NCBI RefSeq assembly: GCF_020711235.1
Contig: NZ_JAJFAV010000004.1
Coordinates: 372,001-436,000, forward strand
Source of the DNA: Hymenobacter sp. 15J16-1T3B
Lineage (GTDB): Bacteria; Bacteroidota; Bacteroidia; Cytophagales; Hymenobacteraceae
Length of the DNA: 64,000 nucleotides
Direction: 5' to 3'
How positions within the stretch are numbered: position 1 is the first letter of the stretch; each line of letters starts with the position of its first letter. The notes beneath the pieces are model-generated. The model did not search any database. It saw nothing but the letters and a program-made list of their open reading frames with translations, and had not been told where the DNA came from. Both the position numbers and the translations under genes were made by a program. Below, piece by piece: positions 1-8,734 of the stretch.

Positions 1-1
1 G

Positions 2-517
2 GAGCTGCTGCGCTTTACGGCCACGCCCGGCCCAGCGGCCGTGCGCCTGGCCTGGGCCACCGCGACCGAGCGCAACAGCAGCCGCTTTGAAGTGGAGCGC
101 CGCCTCGACGAGGCCGGTTTCCAGCGCATTGCCACAGTTGAAGCCGCCGGCACCAGCACCAGCGTCCGCAGCTACGCGCTGACCGATACCAACCTGCCCG
201 CCGCGGGCAAACGCGCTTATTACCGTCTGCGCCAAGTGGATCAGGACGGCACGGCCAGCTACTCCGAGGTGCGCGCCGTGGCCCTGGGTACCGCCGGCCT
301 CACGCTCTACCCGAACCCCACCGCCGCCGCGGCCAAGCTTACCGGGGCCGAGCCCGGCGCCGTGGTACAGGTGCTCGACGTGCTGAACAAAGTGGTCCTC
401 ACCGTGCGGGCCGACGCCGCGGGCACGGCCCAGCTGCAGCTGCCGGCCACCCAGGCCCGTGGGGTGTACCTGGTGCGCACCGGCCCGCACACCGCCCGCC
501 TGCTGCTGGAGCGGTAA
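2..517 (+). CDS. T9SS type A sorting domain protein, C-terminal part (5' end outside window)
   Basis: The reading frame is open from base 2, so only the C-terminal ~171 residues of a larger secreted protein are visible. The first part (LLRFTATPGPAAVRLAWATA, then ERNSSRFEVERR) is the fibronectin-III-like strand pattern that usually precedes the sorting signal in Bacteroidota cell-surface proteins. The end matches the T9SS type A domain: LYPNPTA, a VQVLDVLNKVV strand, and a terminal GVYLVRT then LLLER. Such domains direct export by the Por/type IX system and anchoring to the outer surface. The function of the missing N-terminal part cannot be judged. A strong hairpin follows the stop codon. Confidence 0.85.
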   Translation, partial: ELLRFTATPGPAAVRLAWATATERNSSRFEVERRLDEAGFQRIATVEAAGTSTSVRSYALTDTNLPAAGKRAYYRLRQVDQDGTASYSEVRAVALGTAGLTLYPNPTAAAAKLTGAEPGAVVQVLDVLNKVVLTVRADAAGTAQLQLPATQARGVYLVRTGPHTARLLLER

Positions 518-540
518 GCCCCGGCGTAGCCACGCGCATA

Positions 541-579
541 CAACAAAGCCGCCGAGCCCGGAGCCCGGCGGCTTTGTTG
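541..579. terminator. Perfect 14-bp hairpin between convergent genes, likely bidirectional terminator
   Basis: Arms 541-554 and 566-579 are perfectly complementary around an 11-base loop. The stem starts CAACAAAGCC and ends GGCTTTGTTG, so each strand reads a GC-rich stem running into a T-rich end. It lies between the stop of the T9SS protein (517) and the stop of the DinB gene (617), so it can serve both. Confidence 0.75.
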
Positions 580-616
580 CGTTACTGCCGTTGTGCGTTT
601 GCCCGGCGGCTCCGGT

Positions 617-1096
617 TCAGGTTCGAATTACGTCGGTGTCCACGGGCAGGTAGCCTAGCTGCCGGCTCATGCTCAGCACTTGGCCTTTGTGGTGGAATTC
701 GTGGGTGAGCACGTGGGTGAACAGCTGCAGCGGCGTGAGCGGCAGCGGTTCGGGCCGGCGGGTCACGGTCAGCCATTCGGCCTGTTGCTCGTGGCCGGCG
801 GCTCGGGCCAGAAACTCCGTTACCAACTCATCGACGCGAGCAAAGCAGGTGCGCAGGGCGGCCACGTCGGGCACGGCAGCCGGCTCGAAATAGCGGGGTG
901 GAAGCTGCCGCGCCACCACGCCCAGCCAGTGGTAGTAGGTGTTGGCCATGTGCACCAGCAAGTCGCGGATGCTGCTGTTGTTGAAGGCCGGCAGCGGGGC
1001 TACCAAGTGCGCCGGCGTGAGGCTGGCGCAGTAGTCGAGCAGCACGCCCCGGGCGCTTTGGGTGAGGGCGTATTGCGCGCGGAGCAAGTCGTCCAT
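617..1096 (-). CDS. DinB family protein
   Basis: A 159-residue four-helix-bundle protein of the DinB/YfiT superfamily. The likely metal ligands are visible as His49 (LLVHMANTYYHW) and the HxxxH pair His132/His136 (THEFHHKGQ). Length matches the family (150-170 residues). Members are metal-dependent thiol transferases or enzymes of unknown substrate, and are often stress-linked; the substrate here is unknown. It lies 32 bases downstream of the GH13 lipoprotein on the same strand and probably shares its transcript. It ends against the bidirectional hairpin at 541-579. Confidence 0.85.
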   Translation of the reverse strand: MDDLLRAQYALTQSARGVLLDYCASLTPAHLVAPLPAFNNSSIRDLLVHMANTYYHWLGVVARQLPPRYFEPAAVPDVAALRTCFARVDELVTEFLARAAGHEQQAEWLTVTRRPEPLPLTPLQLFTHVLTHEFHHKGQVLSMSRQLGYLPVDTDVIRT

Positions 1097-1128
1097 GCAG
1101 GGGAAGAAAGTGGCAGAGAGGGCGGCGC

Positions 1129-2580
1129 TCAGTTAGTTTGGGGGCCACGCTCCAGCACGCGGTAACTGTGCGGCGGCAGGGGCAGGGCAGCGCCGGGTGC
1201 CAGCGTGAAGGTTTGGTCCACAAACACATCCTGGTAGGCGCCGCCCCAGGCGGCGGGCACCGGCAGCTCGCGCAGCTCCGGGCCGAGGTTCACGGCCACC
1301 AGCACGGCCTCGGGGCCGGCTGGGCGGTGGCGCACGAAAGCGTACACGTTTTGGTCAGCGGTGGGCAGGCGGGTAAACTGCCCGCAGGCGTCGCCGTTGG
1401 CCAGGGCGGGGTTGCGCTTTTTGAGCTGCAGCAGGCGGGTGTAGAAATCCTGCAGCGGGTAGTTGTTCCAGGGAATCGGGTCTTTGTCGAAAAACTTCAA
1501 GCGCTTCTGCAGGGCCGCTTCCTGGCCCGAATACACCATCGGGATGCCCGGCAGCAGGGCGGCCAGCACGGCTTGGGGCTGCACGTTGGGGCCCAGCCGC
1601 TCGTACTCGGTACCCGTCCAACTGTTGATGTCGTGCGAGGAGGTGAAGTTCATCAGGTACACGCCCGCCGGGTACTTGCGGCGCTCCGCCCGCAGGTAGG
1701 TATCGATGGCGGCCACGGGCTGCTGGCCGCGGGCCACGCTGTCGAGCAGGTAGCGCAGGCGCAGGGCGTAGGTGGCGTCGAAGGCTTTTTCGAGCAGGCG
1801 GGTGTTGGGGTCGAACTGCCCGGGCTGCAGAAAGGGTGGGTCGTGCAGCTCGTCCCATTCGGCCAGCATAAACACCGGCTTAAGGTGCTCCAGCGCGGCG
1901 CGGGAGCTGTTCCAGAACTCGGTGGGCACGAGGCCGGCCACGTCGCAGCGGTAGCCGTCCACGTCGGCCTCGCGCACCCAGTAGAGCAGGCTTTCGGTCA
2001 TGTATTGGCGCAGCGCGGGCTTCGTGAAGTCCAGGTCAATAACGTCCTGCCAGTCCGATACCGGCGCCACAAACTGGCCCTGGGCATTTTTGGTGAACCA
2101 CTCCGGATGCTCCCGGGCCAGCTTACTGTCCCAACTGGTGTGGTTGGCCACCCAGTCGAGGATGACGTGCATGCCCCGCCGGTGTGCTTCGGCTACCAAG
2201 TGGCGCAGGTCGGCCAGCGTGCCCATTTCGGGGTTCACGGCGCGGTAGTCCTGTACCGAGTAGTAGCTGCCGAGCGTGCCCTTGCGGTGTGCTTGGCCGA
2301 TGGGGTACACGGGCATCAGCCACAAAATGCCCACCCCCATTTTCTGCAGCCGCGGCAGGTGCGCCTCGAAGGCCCGAAAGGTGCCTTCGGGCGTGTACTG
2401 CCGGATATTGACCTCGTAAATGCTGGCCTGTCGCGCCCAGGCCGGATGTTGGGTGGCGAACGGGGCCGCCACGGGCGGGCAAGCTGGGGCGGCGGTCCTG
2501 TCGGCCGGCTGCGACTGGCAGCCCGATAGCAGAGCCGCGGTCAACAGACCGGCCAAGGGCACAAGGGGAGTGGGGCGCAT
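1129..2580 (-). CDS. Alpha-amylase family (GH13) glycoside hydrolase, lipoprotein
   Basis: A 483-residue protein with a lipoprotein signal peptide (LLTAALLSGC, lipid on Cys21), so it is probably tethered in the envelope. The four GH13 regions are present: DWVANH (142-147), GYRCDVAG with nucleophile Asp213, LAEWDE with acid/base Glu241, and SSHDIN with Asp317. A C-terminal beta domain follows (LVAVNLGPEL). It should hydrolyse or rearrange alpha-glucans; the exact subfamily is not resolved. A degraded copy of the 5' end of this gene lies at 4080-4262, between two acyltransferase paralogues, so the locus has been duplicated. A -7-like box abuts the ATG. Confidence 0.9.
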   Translation of the reverse strand: MRPTPLVPLAGLLTAALLSGCQSQPADRTAAPACPPVAAPFATQHPAWARQASIYEVNIRQYTPEGTFRAFEAHLPRLQKMGVGILWLMPVYPIGQAHRKGTLGSYYSVQDYRAVNPEMGTLADLRHLVAEAHRRGMHVILDWVANHTSWDSKLAREHPEWFTKNAQGQFVAPVSDWQDVIDLDFTKPALRQYMTESLLYWVREADVDGYRCDVAGLVPTEFWNSSRAALEHLKPVFMLAEWDELHDPPFLQPGQFDPNTRLLEKAFDATYALRLRYLLDSVARGQQPVAAIDTYLRAERRKYPAGVYLMNFTSSHDINSWTGTEYERLGPNVQPQAVLAALLPGIPMVYSGQEAALQKRLKFFDKDPIPWNNYPLQDFYTRLLQLKKRNPALANGDACGQFTRLPTADQNVYAFVRHRPAGPEAVLVAVNLGPELRELPVPAAWGGAYQDVFVDQTFTLAPGAALPLPPHSYRVLERGPQTN

Positions 2581-2584
2581 GGCT

Positions 2585-2592
2585 TAAACATA
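2585..2592 (-). promoter_or_regulatory. -7-like promoter box TATGTTTA abutting the GH13 start
   Basis: On the minus strand TATGTTTA ends 4 bases before the ATG at 2580. It differs from the Bacteroidota TAnnTTTG box at the last base only. If used, the transcript would be almost leaderless. The same sequence, diverged, precedes the GH13 remnant at 4253. Confidence 0.4.
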
Positions 2593-2690
2593 CGCATTTG
2601 CCCGAGGGCTGCGCCCTGCCGCGCTGGGGATGCTGGCCTGTGAACGACTATCTGAATTGAGTAACCTGGCCTAACGGCGCCAGAACGCAA

Positions 2691-3971
2691 TTACGATTTG
2701 GCAATCAGCTTTTGGGCAGGCTTTTCAATAAAGTAATACAAGGCAATGGACACCACATTTAACAGTAGAAACATGATGTAGTAGTTGGTGGTAATATGGT
2801 CTTCAATGAAATTGCTGAAAATACCCATGTGCACCAAATAAAAAGCGTAAGAGCTTTTGCCCAGCAGATCGAAGGTTTTGGATTCAAACAGCCGGCTAAT
2901 CCAGGTGCGCTCGTATACCAAACCATAAAACGTGGCTGCCACCCCGATAGGAAGTATTAGATTGTTGATGGCAATGGTGGTATAATTAAACCAGCCCGAG
3001 CCGTCGACTGGGGACTGAATGAGGGCTAGCCCGATTAGGCACAGCAGGATCCACCCAAATCCGAGCGCGGTAAACAAGCCGTTGAGGCGTTGCTGATACG
3101 TGTATTTGTTTACAATCAATGCCAAGCCCATGCCGCACACGAATTCAACGCAACGCCCGAAGAACGTGTAGTTGAACAGGAAGCGGTAGTCGCCAAAAAA
3201 GCCGCTGAAGCGGTCGGGTGAGCCGATGAGCGCGACCAGCAGCAAGCCCGGCAGAGCAATTAGAAACGGAAAAAAGAAGATGCTCTTGCGGTTGCGCGCC
3301 AGCCAAAGCAGCAGGAAAGGGGCCGCGATGTAGAAGCACTCTTCGACAGTTAGCGACCAACCTTGCTTAATGCCCGAGGCTTTGATATCGATGAAGAAGC
3401 CCCGGATAAACGTGATATTGAATATCGGCACCAGAATTTTGGCGGCGCGGCTATACGTCGGCCAACCGTCCGAGGCATTGGGCTGCAAGTGCAGCGCCGA
3501 AACAATAAAGGTGCAAATCGTTAATAGGAAATACAGGGGGTAAATGCGCGCCACTCGATTGCGCATGTAATTAATAAACCACTTGGTGGAAATAGTAATT
3601 CGATCAATGTAGCGCGCTGTTATTAGAAAGCCACTTAATACAAAAAAGATGGTTACCCCAATGTGGAACTCCTGTACAATATCTCCGAGAAAATTAACTG
3701 AGACGTCGTTGGTGCGGAGGGGGTTGAAATGGTGGAAAAACACCATGTAAGCAGCCAACGCCCGAATGCCCGTTAGGGCTGGATAGTATTTCTTCGGCTT
3801 TGCCTTGGTTACAGAAGATCCGGCTGGTAAGACGACGGGCTGATCGAGTTGGGGTTGTTGCAAGTCGGTAACGGTTAGCGACGAAGGGATGATTAGGTTA
3901 GCTGAAAAACCCTCTCTAGCGACTGTAGCAGCAATTGACCGAGAGGGAATGGTCAGTAAATCAGCTAGCAA
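2691..3971 (-). CDS. Acyltransferase 3 family membrane protein (OafA/YrhL-like), copy C
   Basis: A 426-residue polytopic protein of the acyltransferase-3 family, which transfers acyl groups (often O-acetyl) to extracytoplasmic sugars. It has the opening PALTGIRALAAYMVFFHHF with the conserved His pair, NRVARIYPLYF after the third hydrophobic segment, GWSLTVEECFY, and a C-terminal SSYAFYLVHMG. About ten membrane segments can be drawn. The N-terminus is about 50 residues longer than in the two paralogues, and the start at 3971 is uncertain because the extension has no homologous counterpart. The coding sequence is visibly richer in A+T than the GH13 gene downstream or paralogue B. The acceptor is unknown; the adjacent GH13 gene suggests a glycan. 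Confidence 0.88.
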   Translation of the reverse strand: MLADLLTIPSRSIAATVAREGFSANLIIPSSLTVTDLQQPQLDQPVVLPAGSSVTKAKPKKYYPALTGIRALAAYMVFFHHFNPLRTNDVSVNFLGDIVQEFHIGVTIFFVLSGFLITARYIDRITISTKWFINYMRNRVARIYPLYFLLTICTFIVSALHLQPNASDGWPTYSRAAKILVPIFNITFIRGFFIDIKASGIKQGWSLTVEECFYIAAPFLLLWLARNRKSIFFFPFLIALPGLLLVALIGSPDRFSGFFGDYRFLFNYTFFGRCVEFVCGMGLALIVNKYTYQQRLNGLFTALGFGWILLCLIGLALIQSPVDGSGWFNYTTIAINNLILPIGVAATFYGLVYERTWISRLFESKTFDLLGKSSYAFYLVHMGIFSNFIEDHITTNYYIMFLLLNVVSIALYYFIEKPAQKLIAKS

Positions 3972-4079
3972 AAGTACCGCATTTCTTTTAACCCAAGCTG
4001 CTGGTTCAAGCCCTTTTTGTTACGGGCGACGTCCCTTGCCTGCTGGCCGTGTTGCTGAACGGTCCTGGGCTATCAATAA

Positions 4080-4262
4080 TGCGAGAAGGTCCGTTCCGGA
4101 CCTTCGGGCATGTTCTGTCGGATATTTACCTCGTAGATACTGACCTGTCGCGCCCGGGCCGGATGGGGAGGGTGAACGAAGCCGCGAATCGAAACTTGGC
4201 AGCAGAACCGTGGTCCGCAGGCCGGCCAAAAGCAGAAGGATGCTGCAGGGCTTGGACTGAAC
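4080..4262 (-). pseudogene. Decayed 5' remnant of a second GH13 lipoprotein gene
   Basis: One frame reads HPARARQVSIYEVNIRQ then MPEGPERTF, close to HPAWARQASIYEVNIRQ then YTPEGTFRAF in the intact GH13 protein (residues 45-71). A second frame keeps LAGLRTTVLL, matching the signal peptide stretch LAGLLTAALL. The two parts are in different frames, so there is a frameshift. The base triplet aligned with the intact start codon (4251-4253) reads AAG instead of ATG on the minus strand. Similarity extends a few bases upstream into the promoter region and stops near 4080. Only ~60 codons survive, so no enzyme can be made. Confidence 0.75.
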
Positions 4263-4264
4263 AT

Positions 4265-4712
4265 GCGGATAATGCCTTTCGCTAAGTAGATCTCATAGTA
4301 GTTTAGTTCAGGCGCCTTAATGAGATTTTTGCTTCGGTAGATAAATGCTAAATATTTAATTATTTTTGTAATTAGCTAGTAATTAGATGAATTTAGGTAG
4401 ATTGTATAAAAATTTGATTTTAGTTCAAAGATTAATAAACATTGATTGTGTATTTTATAGGTTACCTGATTTTTGCATAAAAATTATTATAATGTCATGC
4501 TTATACAGGTGGGTGATGAGCCAAAATTAAAATTTGCTAACATACTTTCAGATTGGTTTTGGTTATATTTTTTTATGATATTTTATTGTGAATGCCTTCG
4601 CATTAGATCTGATAAGCGTCAAAAGCATGATGGGTTGAGTATCTCTGTGCAGCTGAATCATATTTTTTAGTCACTCAGCTAGGCGTTGGATGGAATAATT
4701 CGGCAGGTTACG
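4265..4712. other. AT-rich stretch without a convincing gene
   Basis: This interval is strikingly A+T rich compared with its surroundings, particularly 4320-4640. A 65-codon open frame at 4473-4670 has no recognisable feature and is probably chance. The stretch separates the end of acyltransferase copy B from the GH13 remnant and looks like decayed or acquired sequence. Confidence 0.6.
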
Positions 4713-5837
4713 CTAATGCCTAGTTACTGTTTCGGCGGCATAAGGTACCCGCAGCCAGCGGTTCAGCGGTTGCTCTACCAGGTAGTACAGGGCAATTGCC
4801 AACAGGTTCATCAGGCCAAATACCACCCAGGAATTGGTGCTCACGTGGCCCTTTACACACTGCTGCAGCACGCCGATGTGGATGAGGTAGAATACGTAGG
4901 AGCTTTTGCCGAGTACCTGCAGCAGGCGCGTGCTCAGCAAGCGACGGAGCCAGGTGCCTTCGGTGAGCAAGCCGGCGTAGAACAGCACGATGCCGCCGGG
5001 CAGCACGACGTTGTTGAGCACCACGCCCCAGGGCGTTTCCTGCCCGAACTCGTCGGCGGGGCCGCGCACGGCTACCAGCGCAGCCACCACGGCGGCCAGC
5101 AGCAGTAGGCCGGCGCCGGTGAGCAGGCCCCGGGCCGGGCGCAGTTGGCCGCGGCGAAACCACAGGGCTAGCTGCACGCCCGCAAAAAACTCCACCGCCC
5201 GGCCAAAGAAGGTGAAAAGCAACATGAACAGGTAATTGCCAAACAGGCCGTGGTGCTCCAGCCGCCCCAAGGTATTGACCAGTACTGCGCCTACGCCTAG
5301 CAAGGCCAGCGGCAACAGCCACAGCAGGCGCGGGCGCCGGCGCAGCAGAGCAAAAGCCAGGGGGGCAAACAGATAGAAGCACTCCTCCACGGTCAGCGTC
5401 CAGCCCTGCGGAATGCCCGTGTACTTGTAGTCGTCGAAAAAGCCGCTGAGAAAAGTGACGTTGAAAAGCCAACTGTAAAACACGCTCGGCCCCTTGCTGA
5501 GGAAAAGGACAGCGTAGGTCAGCGTGGTCAGCAGAAAAAACATGGGGTAGATACGCGCTACCCGGTTGCGTAAATAGCGGCCCCACCAGCGGCCCGTCCA
5601 CTGCTCGGTGCCGAAGTAGCGCAAGGTGATGAGGAAGCCGCTGAGCACGAAGAACAGCGGTACGCCCACGTGAAACTCGCGCAGCGCGTCGTCCATCCAG
5701 GTGCCCACGGGGTACGGATTGTAGTGGTGCAGGCACACGAGGTAAGCCGCCAGGGCGCGCACCCCCGTGAGGGCTGGCAGGTAAGTGCGGGCGGCGGTAG
5801 CGAAGGACGGAGAGCCGGCAATGACAGGAGCAGACAT
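4713..5837 (-). CDS. Acyltransferase 3 family membrane protein, copy B
   Basis: A 374-residue paralogue of the neighbours at 2691-3971 and 6297-7418. It shows YLPALTGVRALAAYLVCLHH with the catalytic-type His pair, NRVARIYPMFFLLTTLTY, GWTLTVEECFYLFAP and a C-terminal SSYVFYLIHIG. The start at 5837 (MSAPVIAGS) is chosen because it places the conserved YLPALTG motif at the same distance from the N-terminus as in copy A; an upstream in-frame ATG at 5942 would add 35 unconserved residues. Unlike copies A and C it has the high G+C of the rest of the window, so it is either an older resident or has ameliorated. Confidence 0.9.
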   Translation of the reverse strand: MSAPVIAGSPSFATAARTYLPALTGVRALAAYLVCLHHYNPYPVGTWMDDALREFHVGVPLFFVLSGFLITLRYFGTEQWTGRWWGRYLRNRVARIYPMFFLLTTLTYAVLFLSKGPSVFYSWLFNVTFLSGFFDDYKYTGIPQGWTLTVEECFYLFAPLAFALLRRRPRLLWLLPLALLGVGAVLVNTLGRLEHHGLFGNYLFMLLFTFFGRAVEFFAGVQLALWFRRGQLRPARGLLTGAGLLLLAAVVAALVAVRGPADEFGQETPWGVVLNNVVLPGGIVLFYAGLLTEGTWLRRLLSTRLLQVLGKSSYVFYLIHIGVLQQCVKGHVSTNSWVVFGLMNLLAIALYYLVEQPLNRWLRVPYAAETVTRH

Positions 5838-6011
5838 GGACGCGAGGACAGTAGCGTAACCGGCAAGATACGAGCCACCGCCGGGCTTGGCGACGCCGCG
5901 CAGGCGCGGTACCTGTATCTTAAATTGATCGGCAGGTACCAACTGCGGGAAACCAAGGTGCGGGCAGCACTCAAGCTGCTCAGCCCAATTGATGCGCAGC
6001 GGCGGAACCGA

Positions 6012-6047
6012 GCTCTGCCCGCTTGTGGATCAACAAGCGGGCAGAGC
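6012..6047. terminator. 15-bp perfect hairpin between acyltransferase genes
   Basis: Arms 6012-6026 (GCTCTGCCCGCTTGT) and 6033-6047 are perfectly complementary around a 6-base loop. It lies downstream of acyltransferase copy A and upstream of copy B (minus strand), so it probably ends the copy A transcript, although no T run follows. The rest of the 5838-6296 interval holds no recognisable gene. Confidence 0.55.
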
Positions 6048-6296
6048 CAGTGAGGGCCAGTAGCCTGACACAATCCCACCCGCACTGCCTCGGCGTGGCG
6101 GAATCGAATTGCCGTGATGGCGAAGGCCGGTTTCTAGCCCGTAATTAAATGAATAGAAGGGCACAAGCTCGGCTGAGTTTGTGATTTGTGAGGGCCCGGA
6201 GCCCACTCGCCGTTACCGCTGTGCATACTGTCTATAGCTGCTGTCAGTATAGCTATTCAAAAAATAAGCTACTTTTTGTGATGTTTTTATTAAATA

Positions 6297-7418
6297 TTAT
6301 TTATTGGAAGGCGCTCTAAATATTTTGTTTAGTGGTTGTTCTATCGAATAATATAATCCAATGGCTAATAGGTTGAGTAGTACGAACTGCACTGGTATGC
6401 TAGTGGTAATGTACCGATTGATCAAGTATTGCAATAGTCCCATGTGTATCAAGTAAAACACGTAAGAGCTCTTGCCCAGTAATTGGAACAGACGAGTGCT
6501 TAGTAACGTGCGCAGCCACGTGTTTTCCGTTAGCAAACCGGCATACCACAGCGCCACTCCAAGCGGGAGTATTACATTGTTGACGAAAATGCTCATAGGC
6601 GATACTAAGCCATACGTGTGGGGGCCGCGTACCAAGATCATTAACACGATAAGCGCCAACAAGGCTACCGTGCCCGCTAGGGTAAGGAGGCCACGTTTGG
6701 GACGTAACAGCCCGCGTCGATACCATATTGCCAACTGAATTCCCGTAAAAAATTCAATAGCTCGGCCAAAAAAAGTGTAAAGTATCATGAACTTGAAATT
6801 GCCAAAAAGCCCATGAAAATGTAGTGGCGCTAATACAGCAACCAGCAAGCAGCCAAAACCAATCAGTCCCAAAGGCAATACCCACAACAGCCGAGGCCGA
6901 CGGTGGAGTATAGCAAATGCTATTGGCGCAAAAAGGTAAAAACATTCCTCCACCGGTAGCGTCCAGCCCTGCATCACCCCGGTGTACTTGTAATCATCGA
7001 AAAAGCCGCGTAAAAAAGTGATATTTACTAGCCACGTACTCAATACACCTAGCCCTTTGTGTAAAAACTCGACGGCAAAGGTTAAAGTAGTCAATAGAAA
7101 AAACATCGGATAGATGCGCGCCATCCGATTGCGCATGTAGTTTTTCCACCAACGCGCATTCCAGCGCTGCGTTCCATAGTACCGTAGCGTTATTAAAAAT
7201 CCGCTCAATACAAAAAAGAACGGTACTCCTACATGCAATTCTAGGAGCACATCGTGCAGAAAGCCAGTTATGCCTTGCCCAGCTTCAAGCGTATTTGAGT
7301 GGTGCAGGTATACCAAAAAGGCCGCAATGGCCCGTACGCCGGTTAGCGCCGGCAAGTAATTACTAACAACCTGACGTGCAGAACCAGTTGTTGAGGGAGG
7401 AGATACAACAGGAGACAA
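6297..7418 (-). CDS. Acyltransferase 3 family membrane protein, copy A
   Basis: A 373-residue acyltransferase-3 protein very similar in layout to copy B: YLPALTGVRAIAAFLVYLHH, NRMARIYPMFFLLTTLTF, GWTLPVEECFYLFAP (Pro where the paralogues have Thr), then SSYVFYLIHMG near the C-terminus. About ten membrane segments. It probably O-acylates an extracytoplasmic sugar. Its DNA is clearly more A+T rich than copy B although the proteins remain alike, so the copies have different compositional histories. The hairpin at 6012-6047 lies downstream. Confidence 0.9.
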   Translation of the reverse strand: MSPVVSPPSTTGSARQVVSNYLPALTGVRAIAAFLVYLHHSNTLEAGQGITGFLHDVLLELHVGVPFFFVLSGFLITLRYYGTQRWNARWWKNYMRNRMARIYPMFFLLTTLTFAVEFLHKGLGVLSTWLVNITFLRGFFDDYKYTGVMQGWTLPVEECFYLFAPIAFAILHRRPRLLWVLPLGLIGFGCLLVAVLAPLHFHGLFGNFKFMILYTFFGRAIEFFTGIQLAIWYRRGLLRPKRGLLTLAGTVALLALIVLMILVRGPHTYGLVSPMSIFVNNVILPLGVALWYAGLLTENTWLRTLLSTRLFQLLGKSSYVFYLIHMGLLQYLINRYITTSIPVQFVLLNLLAIGLYYSIEQPLNKIFRAPSNK

Positions 7419-7816
7419 ACCGGTTATCCTGAAAGTGAATTAATCGTTAAGAACTTGCTAATTACGGCAATTCTTGACCAAGCGCGGGTGCAGTCCAGTA
7501 TTTCCATGGTAAATATCCAAATAAATCACTGTAAAATTGTTATTTATTGTGTAAAGTTTAAATTTAACATATAAAATATTACATTAAATAACCTGCAATA
7601 ACTGCGCCTTGGCTACTTAAGCACGTGTCTGGTATTTGACAAGCCATTTCGCCCGGCATGCTGGGTGCTGTCAATGCATGACTTAAGCTTGAGGTTTCCA
7701 ATACGATTTGAGTGCATACAAGAACATTGGTTAGCCACGCAGTATATGCGAGCGGACATCGTTGTTGGGCCTGATAGGGCTGTTCCATCTAGGTATTGGC
7801 AGGGCTGCCCGCCGCG
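7419..7816. other. Intergenic region, partly AT-rich, no gene seen
   Basis: The region between acyltransferase copy A and the end of the GH31 operon. Bases 7500-7600 are A+T rich (TTATTTATTGTG, AAATTTAACAT) and could hold the copy A promoter on the minus strand. A 69-codon open frame at 7579-7788 shows no protein-like features. No RNA gene was recognised. Confidence 0.5.
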
Positions 7817-8272
7817 CTAGCGAAAGTCGCGCAGGCGCTTTTTGCTCAGCTCGTAGCTCAGAATGGCCGGGATGTAGAAGGTCACATCGGCCAGCAGCTT
7901 GGCCAGCAGCACGCCCCCGGCAAAGTGGCCCAGCCACAGCGGCAGGTAGTACATCAGGGCCGGCCGGATAACGAAGGAGTCGGCTAGCTCGGCCAGGCCG
8001 AACTCTACCAGCAGGGCGCGGACGTTGCGGCCGAAAGTGGGCCAGCCGTAGGCGAGGCCGGCGGCGCGGCGCTGCCGGCGGGCCCGGTGCATGTCGGTGA
8101 GCAGGATGGTACCGAAGTAAAACACGTTGCCGGCCCAAGTGCCCACCAGCGCCGCCGTTACGCGGCTGCTCGTCAGCCACAGGGCCAGCGCAGCCCCGGC
8201 CAGGGTGGCCAGCAGCGAGAGAATTTCGGCCGGCAAGTAGCGGCGCAGCCATTCGCGGAGTTTGCGTTTCAC
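7817..8272 (-). CDS. Small conserved membrane protein, function unknown
   Basis: A 151-residue protein with a basic N-terminus (MKRKLREWLRRYLPAEI), about four hydrophobic segments, and the ending LADVTFYIPAILSYELSKKR. The pattern RYLPAE, then a GTWAGN turn, then LADVxFYxPAIxSYE resembles small uncharacterised membrane proteins known from actinobacteria and Bacteroidota; this is from memory and no function is attached to them. It starts 12 bases after the previous membrane protein ends, as the last gene of an operon led by the GH31 enzyme. A role beside that enzyme is a guess. Confidence 0.7.
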   Translation of the reverse strand: MKRKLREWLRRYLPAEILSLLATLAGAALALWLTSSRVTAALVGTWAGNVFYFGTILLTDMHRARRQRRAAGLAYGWPTFGRNVRALLVEFGLAELADSFVIRPALMYYLPLWLGHFAGGVLLAKLLADVTFYIPAILSYELSKKRLRDFR

Positions 8273-8284
8273 GGGCGGAGCATT

Positions 8285-8728
8285 TCAGAGCGCGAACCAG
8301 CCCACTACGAAATACAGCAGCAACAGGACCGCAAACGCCGCGGCCAACGGCAGCACCGCCCGGCGCGGCACCAGCAGCAACAGCAACAGGGCCACGGCGG
8401 GCACCACCACGCCCACCAGCAGCGACACCTTCACGTAGCCCAAGCCGGTGTAGCGCCCAGCTAGCTCCAGCACCCGGATGTTGTAGTCGTAAAACCAGCG
8501 GCTGAGGGGTGCAAAGCGGCGGCGCGCCATCGTCAGCGCGCCGACCAGCAGGGCGGCGCCCAGCACCAACGGACCACCGAGGCGCGGACGGCGCAGGGCC
8601 AGCACCAGCAGCCAGCTCAGGGGCGTGAGCAGGCAGTACACCAGGATGTTGAGCTCCGGGTAGCTCAGGCCCGTAGCGCGGCAGGTAGCCACGAACACCC
8701 GCACGATGTCGTCGAACAGCTGCTGCAT
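8285..8728 (-). CDS. Small hydrophobic membrane protein, unknown
   Basis: 147 residues with about four transmembrane segments: an ILVYCLLTPLSWLLVLAL hairpin, a LVLGAALLVGALTM segment, a loop with RWFYDYNIRVLELAGRY, and two C-terminal segments rich in Leu and Val. No family is recognised. It begins 6 bases after the GH31 stop and is followed by another membrane protein 12 bases on, so the three are almost certainly one transcript. The tight spacing is the only clue to function. Confidence 0.65.
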   Translation of the reverse strand: MQQLFDDIVRVFVATCRATGLSYPELNILVYCLLTPLSWLLVLALRRPRLGGPLVLGAALLVGALTMARRRFAPLSRWFYDYNIRVLELAGRYTGLGYVKVSLLVGVVVPAVALLLLLLVPRRAVLPLAAAFAVLLLLYFVVGWFAL

Positions 8729-8734
8729 GGCGGC

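Noticed and set aside
4473-4670. 65-codon plus-strand open frame in AT-rich DNA
   Set aside because: No start context, no family features; expected by chance in AT-rich sequence.
7579-7788. 69-codon minus-strand open frame
   Set aside because: Composition not protein-like, and it runs across a partly AT-rich intergenic gap with no homologous motif.
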